Source: CF-13 sp036782775
Lineage (GTDB): Bacteria > Chloroflexota > Dormibacteria > CF-121
DNA: 64,000 bases
Direction: 5' to 3'
Assembly (NCBI GenBank): GCA_036782775.1
Contig: DAIPYJ010000002.1
Span: 62,001-126,000 of the forward strand
A program made the position numbers and the translations under genes. The notes under the pieces were generated by a model, which worked only from the letters and a program-made list of their open reading frames with translations, had not been told where the DNA came from and searched no databases. Positions 37,088 to 45,953 of the stretch are shown here, piece after piece. Position 1 is the first letter of the stretch. Every line of letters begins with the position of its first letter.

Positions 37088-37768
37088 TCAGTTGGCGGCG
37101 CGGACGCGGTCCTCGATCAGGTCGCGCGAGATCAGGATCTGCCGTGCTCCCTCCACCGAGCGCAGCTGGCGCAAGAGCTCGGATGCGGTCCGGTTCGCCG
37201 GGAGGCCAACGTCCATCTCGATGCGATCGGCCCCCTCGGGCAACTCAGTCAGCCGAATCGACTCGGGAAAGGCGCCGATCGAGCTCAGCGCGGCCCGCAC
37301 CCGCTCGATCTCGCCGTCAGCCCGCGGCATCACCAGGCTTACGGTTGCCTCGCTGGGCCGCTTGAAAAAGCGGCGTTCGACCGGCTTCAACACCATCAGC
37401 ACCGCCAGCACGAGCAGTGTGGTGAACACCGCTTCGAAATACTGCTCGGTTCCGGCGGCCATCCCGACGGCCGCGGTGGCCCAGATGGTCGCGGCGGTGG
37501 TCAGCCCTCGCACCAGGTCTTTGCGAAGGAAGATGGTGCCGGCGCCCAGGAAACCAATGCCGGTGACGACCTGGGCCGCGACTCGGGACGGATCCGTTGG
37601 GTGGAAGCCATAGACCCCGACGATCGTGAAGAGGCAGGAGCCGAGGGAGACCATCGTCACCGTCCGTAGCCCCGCCGCCCGCTCCTGGCGCTCGCGCTCC
37701 AGACCGATCACCGCGCCGAGGATGAGCGCCACGAAGAGGCGTACCAGCAGGTCGAGCGCGTTCGGCAC
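37088..37768 (-). CDS. MgtC/SapB family membrane protein
   Basis: A 226-residue protein with five N-terminal helices: LLVRLFVALILGAVIGLERERQERAAGLRT is the family start, then VVTGIGFLGAGTIF and GLTTAATIWATAAVGMAAG. The C-terminal 85 residues form an ACT-like soluble domain (EATVSLVMPRADGEIERVRAAL). MgtC-type proteins affect magnesium or phosphate homeostasis; the C-terminal domain fits the longer YhiD/SapB type. A strong terminator lies 85 bases after the stop. Confidence 0.9.
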   Translation of the reverse strand: MPNALDLLVRLFVALILGAVIGLERERQERAAGLRTVTMVSLGSCLFTIVGVYGFHPTDPSRVAAQVVTGIGFLGAGTIFLRKDLVRGLTTAATIWATAAVGMAAGTEQYFEAVFTTLLVLAVLMVLKPVERRFFKRPSEATVSLVMPRADGEIERVRAALSSIGAFPESIRLTELPEGADRIEMDVGLPANRTASELLRQLRSVEGARQILISRDLIEDRVRAAN

Positions 37769-37810
37769 GGCGGTATAGTACTGCCCCGCTGCCGCGAGTG
37801 CGGATGCCGG

Positions 37811-38191
37811 TCAGGCGGCGGTGAAGAAGGGGCTCTCGAAGGGGTCGGGGTCGAGCTCGATGGGCGCGCCGTGACGCTGGGTGAAGAGGGCCTCCTCGAG
37901 GGCGAAGAGCGCGTCCATCAGCTTGCCGATGCCGACTTTGACCTTGATGTTGGCCATCTCGGACGCAACGCTCGGCATCGGACCGACCAGCCCGAGGATC
38001 TCCTCGAGCCGAGGCTCATACGAAACCGGGACCCGCTTCATGCCTTTGAGGTTCATCTCCTCTAACTCCTGAAGCAGCCGGTCGATCAGCCCGATCGGAC
38101 GCCGGATCTGATCCTGGTGGGCCTTGCGGTCGCGATACTGCCGCTCGGCGTCGCGGATGTAGGCGTTGGTCTGCGCGAGCAATCCTGTCAT
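37811..38191 (-). CDS. Hypothetical helical protein
   Basis: A 126-residue soluble protein, mostly helical and charged (NAYIRDAERQYRDRKAHQDQIRRPIGLIDRLLQELEEMN), with a C-terminal half that ends in an acidic tail (ELDPDPFESPFFTAA). No known domain. I take the ATG at 38191 because GAGGG lies seven bases before it; the frame is open to 38245. It diverges from the ABC-F gene across 134 bases that show no clear promoter. Confidence 0.6.
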   Translation of the reverse strand: MTGLLAQTNAYIRDAERQYRDRKAHQDQIRRPIGLIDRLLQELEEMNLKGMKRVPVSYEPRLEEILGLVGPMPSVASEMANIKVKVGIGKLMDALFALEEALFTQRHGAPIELDPDPFESPFFTAA

Positions 38192-38325
38192 TAGCAAGCC
38201 CTCATTTACTGCGGCTGGAAACGCCGGTATACGCACGCAAACCACAGCGCCCGGGGGTTTATTCCGCGGTCGGCAAGAAACTTGTTCATCAGAATTGTGG
38301 AAATCCCGCCGTAGACTTTCCCGGT

Positions 38326-40209
38326 ATGCCGCTGCTGCGCGTCGATTACCTGTCCCTGATGTACGGCGCCGAGCTGATCCTGCGCGATCTGAGCTTTCAG
38401 CTCGAGCCTGGGCAGCGCCTGGGGATCGTCGGCGGGAACGGCACCGGGAAGACCAGCCTGCTCAAGGCGGTGGTCGGCGACGTTACGCCGTCTGCCGGAA
38501 CGTTGTCCCTCGCCAGCAGAGCGAGGGTCGCGTATCTCGCACAGGAGCTCGAGGCCGGACCGCACGAGAGTGTGTACGCCGACGCGCTACACAGCCGGGC
38601 CGACATCATGGCGCTGCGCCGCCGCCTGGAGGAGCTGGAAGCGGCGATGGCCGCCGGCAGCTCGGAGACCCTGCCGGAGCTGGTGGACGAGTACGGCGAG
38701 GTCCAGCACGAGTACGAGCGGCTGGACGGCTATGCCTACGACAGCCGGGTCGCCGAGGTCCTGCATGGTGTCGGTCTCTCGGAAGCCGACCAGGCGCTTC
38801 GGCCGGCCGCCCTCAGCGGCGGGCAGCGCCGCCGGCTGGCGCTCGCCCGGCTCCTGCTCCAGGACGCGGACCTGCTGCTGCTGGACGAGCCGACCAACCA
38901 CCTGGACCTGGAGGCGATCGAGTGGCTGGAAGAGTTCTTGCGCCTGGCGCACGCCGGCATGCTGATCGTCTCGCACGATCGCCGTTTTCTCGAGCACGTG
39001 GCCGACGACATCCTCGAGCTGCAGGCGGGCGCCGGCGAGTGGTATCCCGGCAACTACCGGCAGTACGTCCGCCTGCGCCAGGAGCGGCGCGCGCTGCGCC
39101 AGAAAGAGTACGAGGCGCAGCAGCAGTACATCGCGCGCACAGAGGAGTTCATCCGTCGATACAAGGCAGGACAGCGGGCGCGCGAGGCGCGCGGACGTCA
39201 GACCAAGCTCGATCGCCTCGAACGCGTGGCCCCGCCTGCCGAGGACCAGCAGATCCGCATTCGCTTGCGCGCCTCTACCACCAGCGAGCTCATCTTTCAG
39301 AGCGATGGTCTGACGCTCGGCTACGGCGCGTCGCGTGGGAAATCAAGCGCCAGGGTCTCGAGCTTCCGGTTGCAGGTACCGGCATTTACCGTCAGCGCCG
39401 GCGAGCGGGTCGCCATTGTCGGTCCGAACGGCTCGGGGAAAACCAGCCTGCTGAAAGCGCTGCTCGGTGAGCTGCGGCCGCTCGAGGGGCGCGTCAAGAC
39501 CGGCCCGCGCGTCGCCATGCGCTACTACGATCAGCACCTCGCCGACCTCGATCCCAACAAGACGGTGCTCGGGGAACTCCAGGACGCCTTCGGGTTGCCC
39601 GAAGAAACGCTGCGGACGTTTCTCGGCCGCTTGCTCTTTCACGGCGACGACGCGTTCAAAGTCATCCGCTCCTTGAGCGGGGGCGAGAAGAGCCGCGTGG
39701 CGCTGGCCAAGCTGATGCTCGATGACGCCGGCCTGTTGATGCTCGACGAGCCGACCAACCACCTCGATATTCCGGCCCAGGAGATGCTGGAGGAAGCGCT
39801 CAACGACTATGAGGGGACGATCGTCTTCGTCTCCCATGACCGGTACTTCATCGACGACGTCGCAACCAGGTTGTGGGTGGTCGAGGAGGGCGCGGTCACG
39901 ACGCATCTGGGGAACTACAGCGACTGGGAGCGCCGCCGCCGCCGAGCCGCGTCGCCGGTGATCGCGGCGGCTCCTCCCGCCCGATCCGTGCCTTCGCGTC
40001 GCGCCGAGCCTGCCGCTCCCACCGCCGTCACCGTCGAAGACCAGATCGAGTCCGTGGAAGCGGAAATCCAGACGATCGAAGCGGCGCTCGCCGACCATCA
40101 GACCTATGACGACCCGGCCCGCGTTGCCGAGCTGTCTTCGGCCCACGAGCAGGCGAGCCGGCGGCTGCGTGAGCTTTACCAGGCGTGGGAGCAAGCCGCC
40201 GGCGCATAG
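38326..40209 (+). CDS. ABC-F family ribosome-associated ATPase
   Basis: A 627-residue protein with two ABC domains and no membrane part. Domain 1: GGNGTGKTS, LSGGQRRRLALARLLL, LLLDEPTNHLD. Linker of charged helices (QEYIARTEEF-type, near 260-300), as in ABC-F. Domain 2: GPNGSGKTS, LSGGEKSRVALAKLML, LMLDEPTNHLD. The C-terminal coiled coil (EDQIESVEAEIQTIEAALADHQTYDD) matches the Uup-type tail. ABC-F proteins act at the ribosomal E site on stalled or antibiotic-blocked ribosomes, or in assembly. The exact subgroup is not clear. Confidence 0.92.
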   Translation: MPLLRVDYLSLMYGAELILRDLSFQLEPGQRLGIVGGNGTGKTSLLKAVVGDVTPSAGTLSLASRARVAYLAQELEAGPHESVYADALHSRADIMALRRRLEELEAAMAAGSSETLPELVDEYGEVQHEYERLDGYAYDSRVAEVLHGVGLSEADQALRPAALSGGQRRRLALARLLLQDADLLLLDEPTNHLDLEAIEWLEEFLRLAHAGMLIVSHDRRFLEHVADDILELQAGAGEWYPGNYRQYVRLRQERRALRQKEYEAQQQYIARTEEFIRRYKAGQRAREARGRQTKLDRLERVAPPAEDQQIRIRLRASTTSELIFQSDGLTLGYGASRGKSSARVSSFRLQVPAFTVSAGERVAIVGPNGSGKTSLLKALLGELRPLEGRVKTGPRVAMRYYDQHLADLDPNKTVLGELQDAFGLPEETLRTFLGRLLFHGDDAFKVIRSLSGGEKSRVALAKLMLDDAGLLMLDEPTNHLDIPAQEMLEEALNDYEGTIVFVSHDRYFIDDVATRLWVVEEGAVTTHLGNYSDWERRRRRAASPVIAAAPPARSVPSRRAEPAAPTAVTVEDQIESVEAEIQTIEAALADHQTYDDPARVAELSSAHEQASRRLRELYQAWEQAAGA

Positions 40210-40232
40210 ACCGACGGCTGAGCCGTCCGGTC

Positions 40233-40910
40233 ATGCCGCTCCCCGCCATCGCGGTTGACCGACCCTGGATCTATCCGGCGGTCGGGCTGACCTATGCGGG
40301 AGCCGTGGCGCTGGCCTTGCTCTCGGCCGACCAGCTGGCCGCTTACATGCCGGGACCATGGTTCGATCTGCTTGCCCTCGCCGTCCTCGGGTTCGCGCTG
40401 TTGACGCTAGCCATCCTCCTGGTCAATGGCTGGCGGCGCAATCGCGAGGGCCTGCGCGGCCGAGCCCTTGCCATCGCCGGCGGCGCTCTCGCCGCCGGGC
40501 TGCTTGCCCTGGTTGCGATCTACGGCTTGATCGAAAACGCCAGTGTGAGCGCCGTGATCAGCGGCGCCGACGTGCGTCTGACCAAGCCGGTGATGGACTC
40601 ACTACCGCGGCCGCCGGGCACAAAGCTCTTCGATGAAACTCCCGGATTGCAGGGCACCGAGAGCATCTCGGAAGACATCAGCGCGAACAACCTGAGCACG
40701 GTGATCCCCTTCTATGCGCGGGAGCTCGCCAAGCGTGGCTGGGTTGAAGACAAGACCTCGGCAGGCACGCCGATCGTGCGCTTTAGCAAAGGCGATTTCG
40801 TTCTCTCGGTGGCGATCGACCCGCCTTCGAGCGCGTACACGGTGACCGTCGACCATATCGTGCCGACGCCCACCGCCAGCCCCTCGGCCACCGTGAGCGC
40901 AAGCCCTTAG
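40233..40910 (+). CDS. Hypothetical membrane protein with extracytoplasmic domain
   Basis: A 225-residue protein with three N-terminal helices (about 13-32, 42-64, 73-97), then an external domain: PGTKLFDETPGLQGTES, STVIPFYARELAKRGWVEDK and IVRFSKGDFVLSVAI. The pattern of a two-residue-strand alpha/beta domain with FYARELAKRGW resembles domains of unknown role found at the ends of secreted proteins. A Ser/Thr/Pro-rich tail (PTPTASPSATVSASP) may be glycosylated by the PMT enzyme, which is speculation. I choose ATG 40233 over an upstream start inside the ABC-F end. Confidence 0.65.
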   Translation: MPLPAIAVDRPWIYPAVGLTYAGAVALALLSADQLAAYMPGPWFDLLALAVLGFALLTLAILLVNGWRRNREGLRGRALAIAGGALAAGLLALVAIYGLIENASVSAVISGADVRLTKPVMDSLPRPPGTKLFDETPGLQGTESISEDISANNLSTVIPFYARELAKRGWVEDKTSAGTPIVRFSKGDFVLSVAIDPPSSAYTVTVDHIVPTPTASPSATVSASP

Positions 40911-41027
40911 GCACCGCGCACAAAAAGCCACCGCTGAAGTCGTCCGCTCGGCCCGATGACGCCGCGCCAGTCCCTGCCTAGCATCGAAAGCGTCGGATTA
41001 CCTCGAATTCACGGAGGGACGTCATTT

Positions 41028-42485
41028 ATGGCGATTGATCAGGGCGTGCGCGCGAAAAAGACGGTGAAGACGGATGCGCAGTCCGTCATCGACATGGCTC
41101 AGAAGCAGGGGCTGAAGATCGTCGATCTCAAGTTCGTCGATTTGATCGGGACCTGGCAGCACTTCTCGATCCCGGTCCAGGAGCTGACCAAGAGCCTGTT
41201 CGAAGATGGCATCGGCTTCGACGGCTCGAGCATCCGGGGCTTCCAGCACATCCACGAGAGCGACATGCTGCTGCTGCCCGATGCCGAGACCGCGATCGTC
41301 GATCCGGTGCTGCGCGTGCCGACCCTGAACCTGGTCTGCGACGTGGTCGACCCGATCACGCGCGAGCCGTACACCCGCGATCCGCGCTTCGTCGCCAAGA
41401 AGGCGGAGGCGTATCTCAGCTCGACCGGGATCGCCGACACCAGCTTCTGGGGCCCCGAATGCGAGTTCTACATCTTCAACAGCATGCGTTTCGATCAGAA
41501 CCAGTTCTCGGGCATGTACGAGATCGACTCGATCGAAGGTGTTTGGAACTCGGGGAAGAACTCCGAACCGAATGCGGCCTACCGGCCCCGCTACAAGGAA
41601 GGCTATTTTCCCGTCCCGCCGACGGACAAGCTGCAGGACCTCCGTTCGCAGATCGTCCTCAAGCTGATCGAGGCGGGCGTCGACGTCGAAGTCCATCACC
41701 ACGAAGTAGGCACCGCGGGCCAGACCGAGATCGACATGCGGTTCTCGACGCTGGTCAATATGGCCGACAAGGTGATGATCTACAAGTACGTCGTCAAAAA
41801 CGTCTGCGCGCAGAACGGCTTCGTCGCCACCTTCATGCCCAAGCCGCTCTTCATGGACAACGGCTCCGGCATGCACACCCATCAGAGCCTGTGGAAGGAC
41901 GGCGAGCCGCTCTTCTACGACAAGGCCGGCTATGCCGGGATCAGCGACATGTGCCGCTGGTACATCGGCGGCTTGCTCAAGCACGCGCCGTCGCTGCTGG
42001 CGTTCGCCGCGCCGACGACAAACTCGTATCGCCGGCTGGTCCCGGGGTACGAGGCACCCATCAACCTGATCTATTCCAAGCGCAATCGCAGCGCCTGCGT
42101 TCGCATCCCGATGTACTTCGACAATCCGAAGGCGAAGCGGCTCGAGTTCCGCACCCCTGACCCGTCGTGCAACCCATACCTGTCCTTTGCCGCGTGCCTG
42201 ATGGCCGGCCTTGACGGCGTGATGAACAAGATCGAGCCGCCCAAGCCGATCGACGAGGACCTCTACGAGCTCGAGCCTGAGCTGAAGCGGCAGGTCAAGA
42301 GCACGCCCGGGTCGCTGTTGGAAGTGCTCGACGCGCTCGAGATCGACAACGAGTATCTGACCCGCGGCGGCGTCTTCACCACCGATCTGATCGAGACCTG
42401 GATCGACTACAAGCGCGTCAAGGAATACGACCAGGTGGCGCTCCGGCCACATCCCTGGGAGTTCTACCTCTACCACGACATCTAA
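41028..42485 (+). CDS. glnA: Glutamine synthetase type I (main copy)
   Basis: A 485-residue enzyme that makes glutamine from glutamate, ammonia and ATP. GFDGSSIRGF, GPECEFYIF, HHEVGTAGQTEID, GSGMHTHQSLW, PGYEAPINLIYSKRNRSACVRIP and LEFRTPDPSCNPYLSFAA give every active-site block in order. The Tyr in DEDLYEL sits where GSI-beta enzymes are adenylylated. GGAGGG lies eleven bases before ATG 41028, so the upstream open frame is not used. A hairpin (42488-42504) follows the stop, and a second, divergent copy comes next. Confidence 0.95.
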   Translation: MAIDQGVRAKKTVKTDAQSVIDMAQKQGLKIVDLKFVDLIGTWQHFSIPVQELTKSLFEDGIGFDGSSIRGFQHIHESDMLLLPDAETAIVDPVLRVPTLNLVCDVVDPITREPYTRDPRFVAKKAEAYLSSTGIADTSFWGPECEFYIFNSMRFDQNQFSGMYEIDSIEGVWNSGKNSEPNAAYRPRYKEGYFPVPPTDKLQDLRSQIVLKLIEAGVDVEVHHHEVGTAGQTEIDMRFSTLVNMADKVMIYKYVVKNVCAQNGFVATFMPKPLFMDNGSGMHTHQSLWKDGEPLFYDKAGYAGISDMCRWYIGGLLKHAPSLLAFAAPTTNSYRRLVPGYEAPINLIYSKRNRSACVRIPMYFDNPKAKRLEFRTPDPSCNPYLSFAACLMAGLDGVMNKIEPPKPIDEDLYELEPELKRQVKSTPGSLLEVLDALEIDNEYLTRGGVFTTDLIETWIDYKRVKEYDQVALRPHPWEFYLYHDI

Positions 42486-42487
42486 CA

Positions 42488-42504
42488 CGCGGGGAATCCC
42501 CGCG
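42488..42504 (+). terminator. Hairpin after glnA
   Basis: CGCGGGG (42488-42494) and CCCCGCG (42498-42504) with an AAT loop start two bases after the glnA stop. No T-run follows, so it may only slow or protect the transcript. A second, weaker stem (GAGGCGG 42539-42545 with CCGCCTC 42565-42571) lies before the next gene. Confidence 0.5.
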
Positions 42505-42597
42505 AACCCCTGACAGGTTCGATCGTTCGTCCGACATCGAGGCGGTTGTCACTCGCCCTGGCAGCCGCCTCTCAACCATTTGAAGAGGAGTAGGTCG

Positions 42598-42723
42598 ATG
42601 GAAGAGCCGATCAAAGACAAGCCCTGGCGACCCGGCGATCATCCCCGTCCCGGTCCATCCTGGGACGATGACGAGCGGTTCCCGGCCACGGACCATCGCG
42701 GAGTCCCCGACGCCGAAGACTGA
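42598..42723 (+). CDS. Small acidic hypothetical protein (41 residues)
   Basis: A short open frame with a good ribosome site (AGGAG seven bases before the ATG), between the two glutamine synthetase genes and overlapping the start of the second in another frame. The peptide is rich in Pro, Asp and Trp (KDKPWRPGDHPRP, SWDDDERFP) and has no membrane segment. It is not in any family I know. It could be a genuine small protein or a leader that couples translation of the second synthetase. Confidence 0.5.
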   Translation: MEEPIKDKPWRPGDHPRPGPSWDDDERFPATDHRGVPDAED

Positions 42724-44077
42724 GACCGGCGCGCGCAGCGCGACCGCCGGTGTGGAGCGCGCCACTGAACGGCTTTCGGAGGCGGGCATCCGCTTCCTCG
42801 ATCTGCGCTTCGTCGACGTCCTGGGCTCAGTGAAGAGCATCACGATTCCAGCGGCGCGGCTGCCGCATGCGGTCCGCCACGGCGAATGGTTCGACGGCTC
42901 GTCGGTCGAGGGATTCGCCCGCATCTTCGAGAGCGACATGTTCCTGCGACCCGACCTGAACACGCTGACGATCAGCGACGCGGAGGGCAGCGCGACCGCG
43001 CAGGTCATCTGCGACCTGCTCACGCCGGACGGCGAGCGCTTCGCGGGCGATCCGCGGGGCGTGCTCGCGCGCGCGATGGCGGAAGCGGCCTCGCTGGGCT
43101 TCGACTACGCGGTCGCCATCGAGCTCGAGTTCTTTCTGCTCAATTCCGATACGCAGACCGGTCAGCCTCGCGCCGGCCGGCACGATCGCGCCGGATACTT
43201 CGACCTTCCGGTCGACGTCGCGGCGGGCGTGCGGCAGGAGATCGTCGACGCCCTCGACCGGCTGGGCATCACCGTTGAGGCCAGTCATCACGAACTCGCT
43301 GCCGGGCAGTACGAGCTCGACCTGGGGCTCGGCAACGCACTGAAGGGGGCGGACCAGCTGGTGACGCTCAAGCACGCGGTCAAGGCGATCGCCCAGCGCC
43401 GAGGGCTGGTCGCGACCTTCATGCCTAAGCCGATTTACGGCGTCGCCGGGTCAGGCATGCACACCCACCAGGTCCTCAACGATGCCGGCAAGGAATCGAA
43501 CGCCTTCTTCGATCGCGCCGACCAGTACAACCTGTCGGCTGTCGCCAAGCATTTCATCGCCGGCCAGCTGGCCCACGCCCGCGCGCTCTGCGCCGTCGTC
43601 GCGCCGCTGGTGAATTCGTATAAGCGCTTCACGCCCGGCTTCGAGGCGCCGGTCGCGATCAGCTGGGCGCAGATGAACCGCTCGGCGCTGATCCGGGTGC
43701 CCCGTGTCAGCAGTTCGGATCCTGCCGCGATCCGCGTCGAGTTCCGGGCGCCCGACCCCTCCTGCAACCCGTACCTCGCTTTTGCCGCCATGTTGCATGC
43801 CGGCGTGAGCGGCATCAAGCAGAAACTGCCGCTGCCGCCGCCGGTCGAAGAGAATCTCTATGCCTTCGATCCGGAACGCCTGGCCCGCCATCAGCTCGGC
43901 CAGCTGCCGGGCTCGCTGGCCGAGGCGCTCCGACATCTTCGCCAGGACGAGGTCATGCGCGAGGCGCTGGGCGTGCACCTGCTCGAACGTTTCATCGAGG
44001 CGAAGGAGATGGAGTGGCAGGGCTATGAAAAGCAGGTCAGCGCCTGGGAGCTCGACGCCTACCTCGAGACGTCTTGA
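42668..44077 (+). CDS. Glutamine synthetase-like protein (second copy)
   Basis: A 469-residue GS catalytic-fold protein. WFDGSSVEGF, IELEFFLLN, HHELAAGQYELDL, GSGMHTHQVLND, PGFEAPVAISWAQMNRSALIRVP and VEFRAPDPSCNPYLAFAAML keep every metal and substrate residue, so it should be catalytically able. It differs from glnA by a short, variable N-terminus and lower similarity, so it may use a different amine (for example a gamma-glutamyl-polyamine ligase type) or be a GSI-alpha-like isoform. The ATG at 42668 lies in the small upstream gene; a GTG at 42752 is a possible alternative start. Confidence 0.88.
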   Translation: MTSGSRPRTIAESPTPKTETGARSATAGVERATERLSEAGIRFLDLRFVDVLGSVKSITIPAARLPHAVRHGEWFDGSSVEGFARIFESDMFLRPDLNTLTISDAEGSATAQVICDLLTPDGERFAGDPRGVLARAMAEAASLGFDYAVAIELEFFLLNSDTQTGQPRAGRHDRAGYFDLPVDVAAGVRQEIVDALDRLGITVEASHHELAAGQYELDLGLGNALKGADQLVTLKHAVKAIAQRRGLVATFMPKPIYGVAGSGMHTHQVLNDAGKESNAFFDRADQYNLSAVAKHFIAGQLAHARALCAVVAPLVNSYKRFTPGFEAPVAISWAQMNRSALIRVPRVSSSDPAAIRVEFRAPDPSCNPYLAFAAMLHAGVSGIKQKLPLPPPVEENLYAFDPERLARHQLGQLPGSLAEALRHLRQDEVMREALGVHLLERFIEAKEMEWQGYEKQVSAWELDAYLETS

Positions 44078-44111
44078 TCTAACTGCCCTCTTCAGCGTTC
44101 GCGGCAGGGTC

Positions 44112-44387
44112 GTGGTCGCTGCGGTGCTAATCGTCCTTGCCGCCATCTACGTCATCTATGCCTTCATCGCGCCGAGCCCCCTGCTGCGCATCGTGATGCG
44201 CTCGGCGCCATTCTTGCCGGTTGCCATCTGGACCATCTGGCTGGATGCCAAACGGCCACTCGAACGCAAGCCGGTGGTGATTCGCACCGTCGGCCGATTC
44301 GTGCTGCTCCTGCTCGTGATGAGCGTCGTTGTCCTCGTGCTGGGTGTAAGCCTCAACTGGCTATACGATCCCAGCCGGATCGCGTGA
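44112..44387 (+). CDS. Small three-helix membrane protein
   Basis: An open frame of about 91 residues with three hydrophobic helices (VVVAAVLIVLAAIYVIYAFI, then near 30-48, then FVLLLLVMSVVVLVLGVSL). A GTG at 44112 is the only usable start after the synthetase stop, but its ribosome site is poor, so the N-terminus is uncertain. Its stop overlaps the next gene's start as TGATG, which supports translation. No family is recognised. Confidence 0.5.
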   Translation: MVAAVLIVLAAIYVIYAFIAPSPLLRIVMRSAPFLPVAIWTIWLDAKRPLERKPVVIRTVGRFVLLLLVMSVVVLVLGVSLNWLYDPSRIA

Positions 44388-44950
44388 TGCAACCCGATCG
44401 CCAAGGCGGATGGAAGGGCAGCGTGATCGTCAGCGCGCCCCGGTCTGCGACATTTCAACGGCTGGTCGACGAGTACGCCGAGACTCAACCTCTTACCTGC
44501 TACCTGATCCGGTCAATGCAGACGGACGGCGATCAACCGATTGCCGCAGGAACGACTGGACGCGCGACGTGGCAGACGGGCGCCTTTGTTTCGACTACGG
44601 CGAGCTTCCGGGTGCAGGTCTACTCGAAGAACGAACGCTTCGTGGTCGCCTGGCAGAGTAGCTCCGGAAGCGCCACCGATGAATATGTTTTCTCGGACGC
44701 TGGCTCGGGCACCATGGTCCAGTTCATTACCAGTTTCGACTTGTCTGGCCCTCGATTCCGGCAGCGGCTGCATGCTCTGTTCATTGCCCGCCATTCCGAG
44801 CGGGATCTGCGCCATATCAAATGGCTCTTCGAAGGCAATATCGGCGCCAAGCCCCAAGCAAAAACGCCATGGCGTGCATTGCTCATCTTTTGCATCATCG
44901 CCGCCGTCATCGCGGTGATCTGGGCCACGTACCGCAGCCTCAATTCATGA
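44387..44950 (+). CDS. Hypothetical protein with SRPBCC-like domain and C-terminal anchor
   Basis: A 187-residue protein. GSVIVSAPRSATFQRLVDEYAE at the start, a run of beta strands, and the C-terminal FDLSGPRFRQRLHALFIARHSERDLRHIKWLFE resemble a START/SRPBCC-type ligand-binding fold. One hydrophobic helix (ALLIFCIIAAVIAVIWATY) ends the protein, so it should be anchored with the domain in the cytoplasm. The assignment to SRPBCC is weak. ATG 44387 overlaps the preceding stop; a GTG three bases upstream is also open. Confidence 0.55.
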   Translation: MQPDRQGGWKGSVIVSAPRSATFQRLVDEYAETQPLTCYLIRSMQTDGDQPIAAGTTGRATWQTGAFVSTTASFRVQVYSKNERFVVAWQSSSGSATDEYVFSDAGSGTMVQFITSFDLSGPRFRQRLHALFIARHSERDLRHIKWLFEGNIGAKPQAKTPWRALLIFCIIAAVIAVIWATYRSLNS

Positions 44951-45022
44951 CGGGCATGCGCCTTCAATGCGACCGCGCATAATGGGCGCGTAGCGGCAGG
45001 ATCGGCTATCTGGAGGAGGTGG

Positions 45023-45427
45023 ATGATGGCACATCATCTGAAAGACCTGACGATCGAGCTCGAAGAGAAGGTCGGCACGGTTGCCGCGGCGGCAGAGGCG
45101 TTGGGGAAGGCCGGCGTGAACATCGAAGGCATTTGCGGCTTCGTCGTGGGTGGCAAGGGCGTTGGACACGTGCTGGTCGAAGACTCGGGTAAGGCCCGAC
45201 AGGCGCTGCAGGGCGCCGGCGCACGCGTCACCGGCGAGCAGGATGCGGTCGTCATGGAGATCGAGGACCGGCCGGGTTCCCTGGGCAAACTGACGCGGAA
45301 GATCGCCGATGCCGGGGTCAACCTGAACGCCGTTTACCTCGCGACGCGGACGCGGGTGGTGCTCGGCGCGCAGGACGCCGCGAAGTTGCGCGCCGCGGCC
45401 GGCGAAGGCGCCGCCAGTCGTCGATGA
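45023..45427 (+). CDS. ACT domain-containing protein
   Basis: A 134-residue protein with two ACT-like halves: LTIELEEKVGTVAAAAEALGKAGVNIEGICGF and AVVMEIEDRPGSLGKLTRKIADAGVNLNAVYLATRTRVVLG. ACT domains bind amino acids; stand-alone ones act as sensors or partner proteins. A strong Shine-Dalgarno (GGAGGAGG) lies just before ATG 45023. The last 110 bases run opposite to the 3' end of the GNAT gene, so both coding tails overlap. Confidence 0.85.
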   Translation: MMAHHLKDLTIELEEKVGTVAAAAEALGKAGVNIEGICGFVVGGKGVGHVLVEDSGKARQALQGAGARVTGEQDAVVMEIEDRPGSLGKLTRKIADAGVNLNAVYLATRTRVVLGAQDAAKLRAAAGEGAASRR

Positions 45428-45953
45428 GGATGGCCCAGCGCTGGTGATCTCGCCAGCGCCCGGCAACCTTTAAATAGCGCGGCGAATAGCCTTCGAGCCG
45501 GAAGCCGGCACGTCGCGCGAGGGCGATGGAGGCCGCATTCTCGGGCTGGATGTTGGCCTCTACGCGATGCAACTTCATCGTCGTAAAGGCGTAGCGCAGC
45601 GTGAGTTGCAGGCCTTCGCGCATGTATCCCTGTCCGGTGAAGGGCTCGAGCGCGTAGTAGCCCAGGTAGGCGCTCTGAAAAAACCCGCGAACGATCTGGC
45701 TGAGGGCGAAGACGCCGGTGATGGCGTCATCCTCCAGGCGGCAGACGAGCAAACATCGCACCGTCGCCAGCCGGCAACGGCGCATCCATCGTCGATAGGC
45801 TGGCGCGTCGATCGGCGGCGTGACCCAGCCGCGGTGCAACCGCCGGCTGGCACGGTTTCCCACAATCATCTCGTCGCGGTCGGCTGCGGTCGGCTCTCGT
45901 AAATAGACGCGCTCGCCGATCTCGAGCGCCGAGTGCGGCTTAGGTCTCGGCAC
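45318..45953 (-). CDS. GNAT family N-acetyltransferase (RimJ/RimL type)
   Basis: About 211 residues. VYLREPTAADRDEM at the start, FALSQIVRGFFQSAYLGYYALEPFTGQGYMREGLQLTLRYAFTTMKLHRVEANIQPEN and NAASIALARRAGFRLEGYSPRYLKVAGRWRDHQRWAIL form the RimJ/RimL acetyl-CoA fold. Such enzymes acetylate protein N-termini or small molecules. The basic low-complexity tail after WAILIDDWRR lies opposite the ACT gene. The start is GTG 45953, 14 bases inside the SDR end; the frame stays open to 46193 but that part is non-conserved. Confidence 0.8.
   Translation of the reverse strand: MPRPKPHSALEIGERVYLREPTAADRDEMIVGNRASRRLHRGWVTPPIDAPAYRRWMRRCRLATVRCLLVCRLEDDAITGVFALSQIVRGFFQSAYLGYYALEPFTGQGYMREGLQLTLRYAFTTMKLHRVEANIQPENAASIALARRAGFRLEGYSPRYLKVAGRWRDHQRWAILIDDWRRLRRPRRATSRRPARRAPPASASRGKRRSG

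Noticed and set aside
40911..41027. Riboswitch or glutamine-sensing RNA before glnA
   Set aside because: The 117-base leader shows no extended stems beyond short ones and no recognisable aptamer core.
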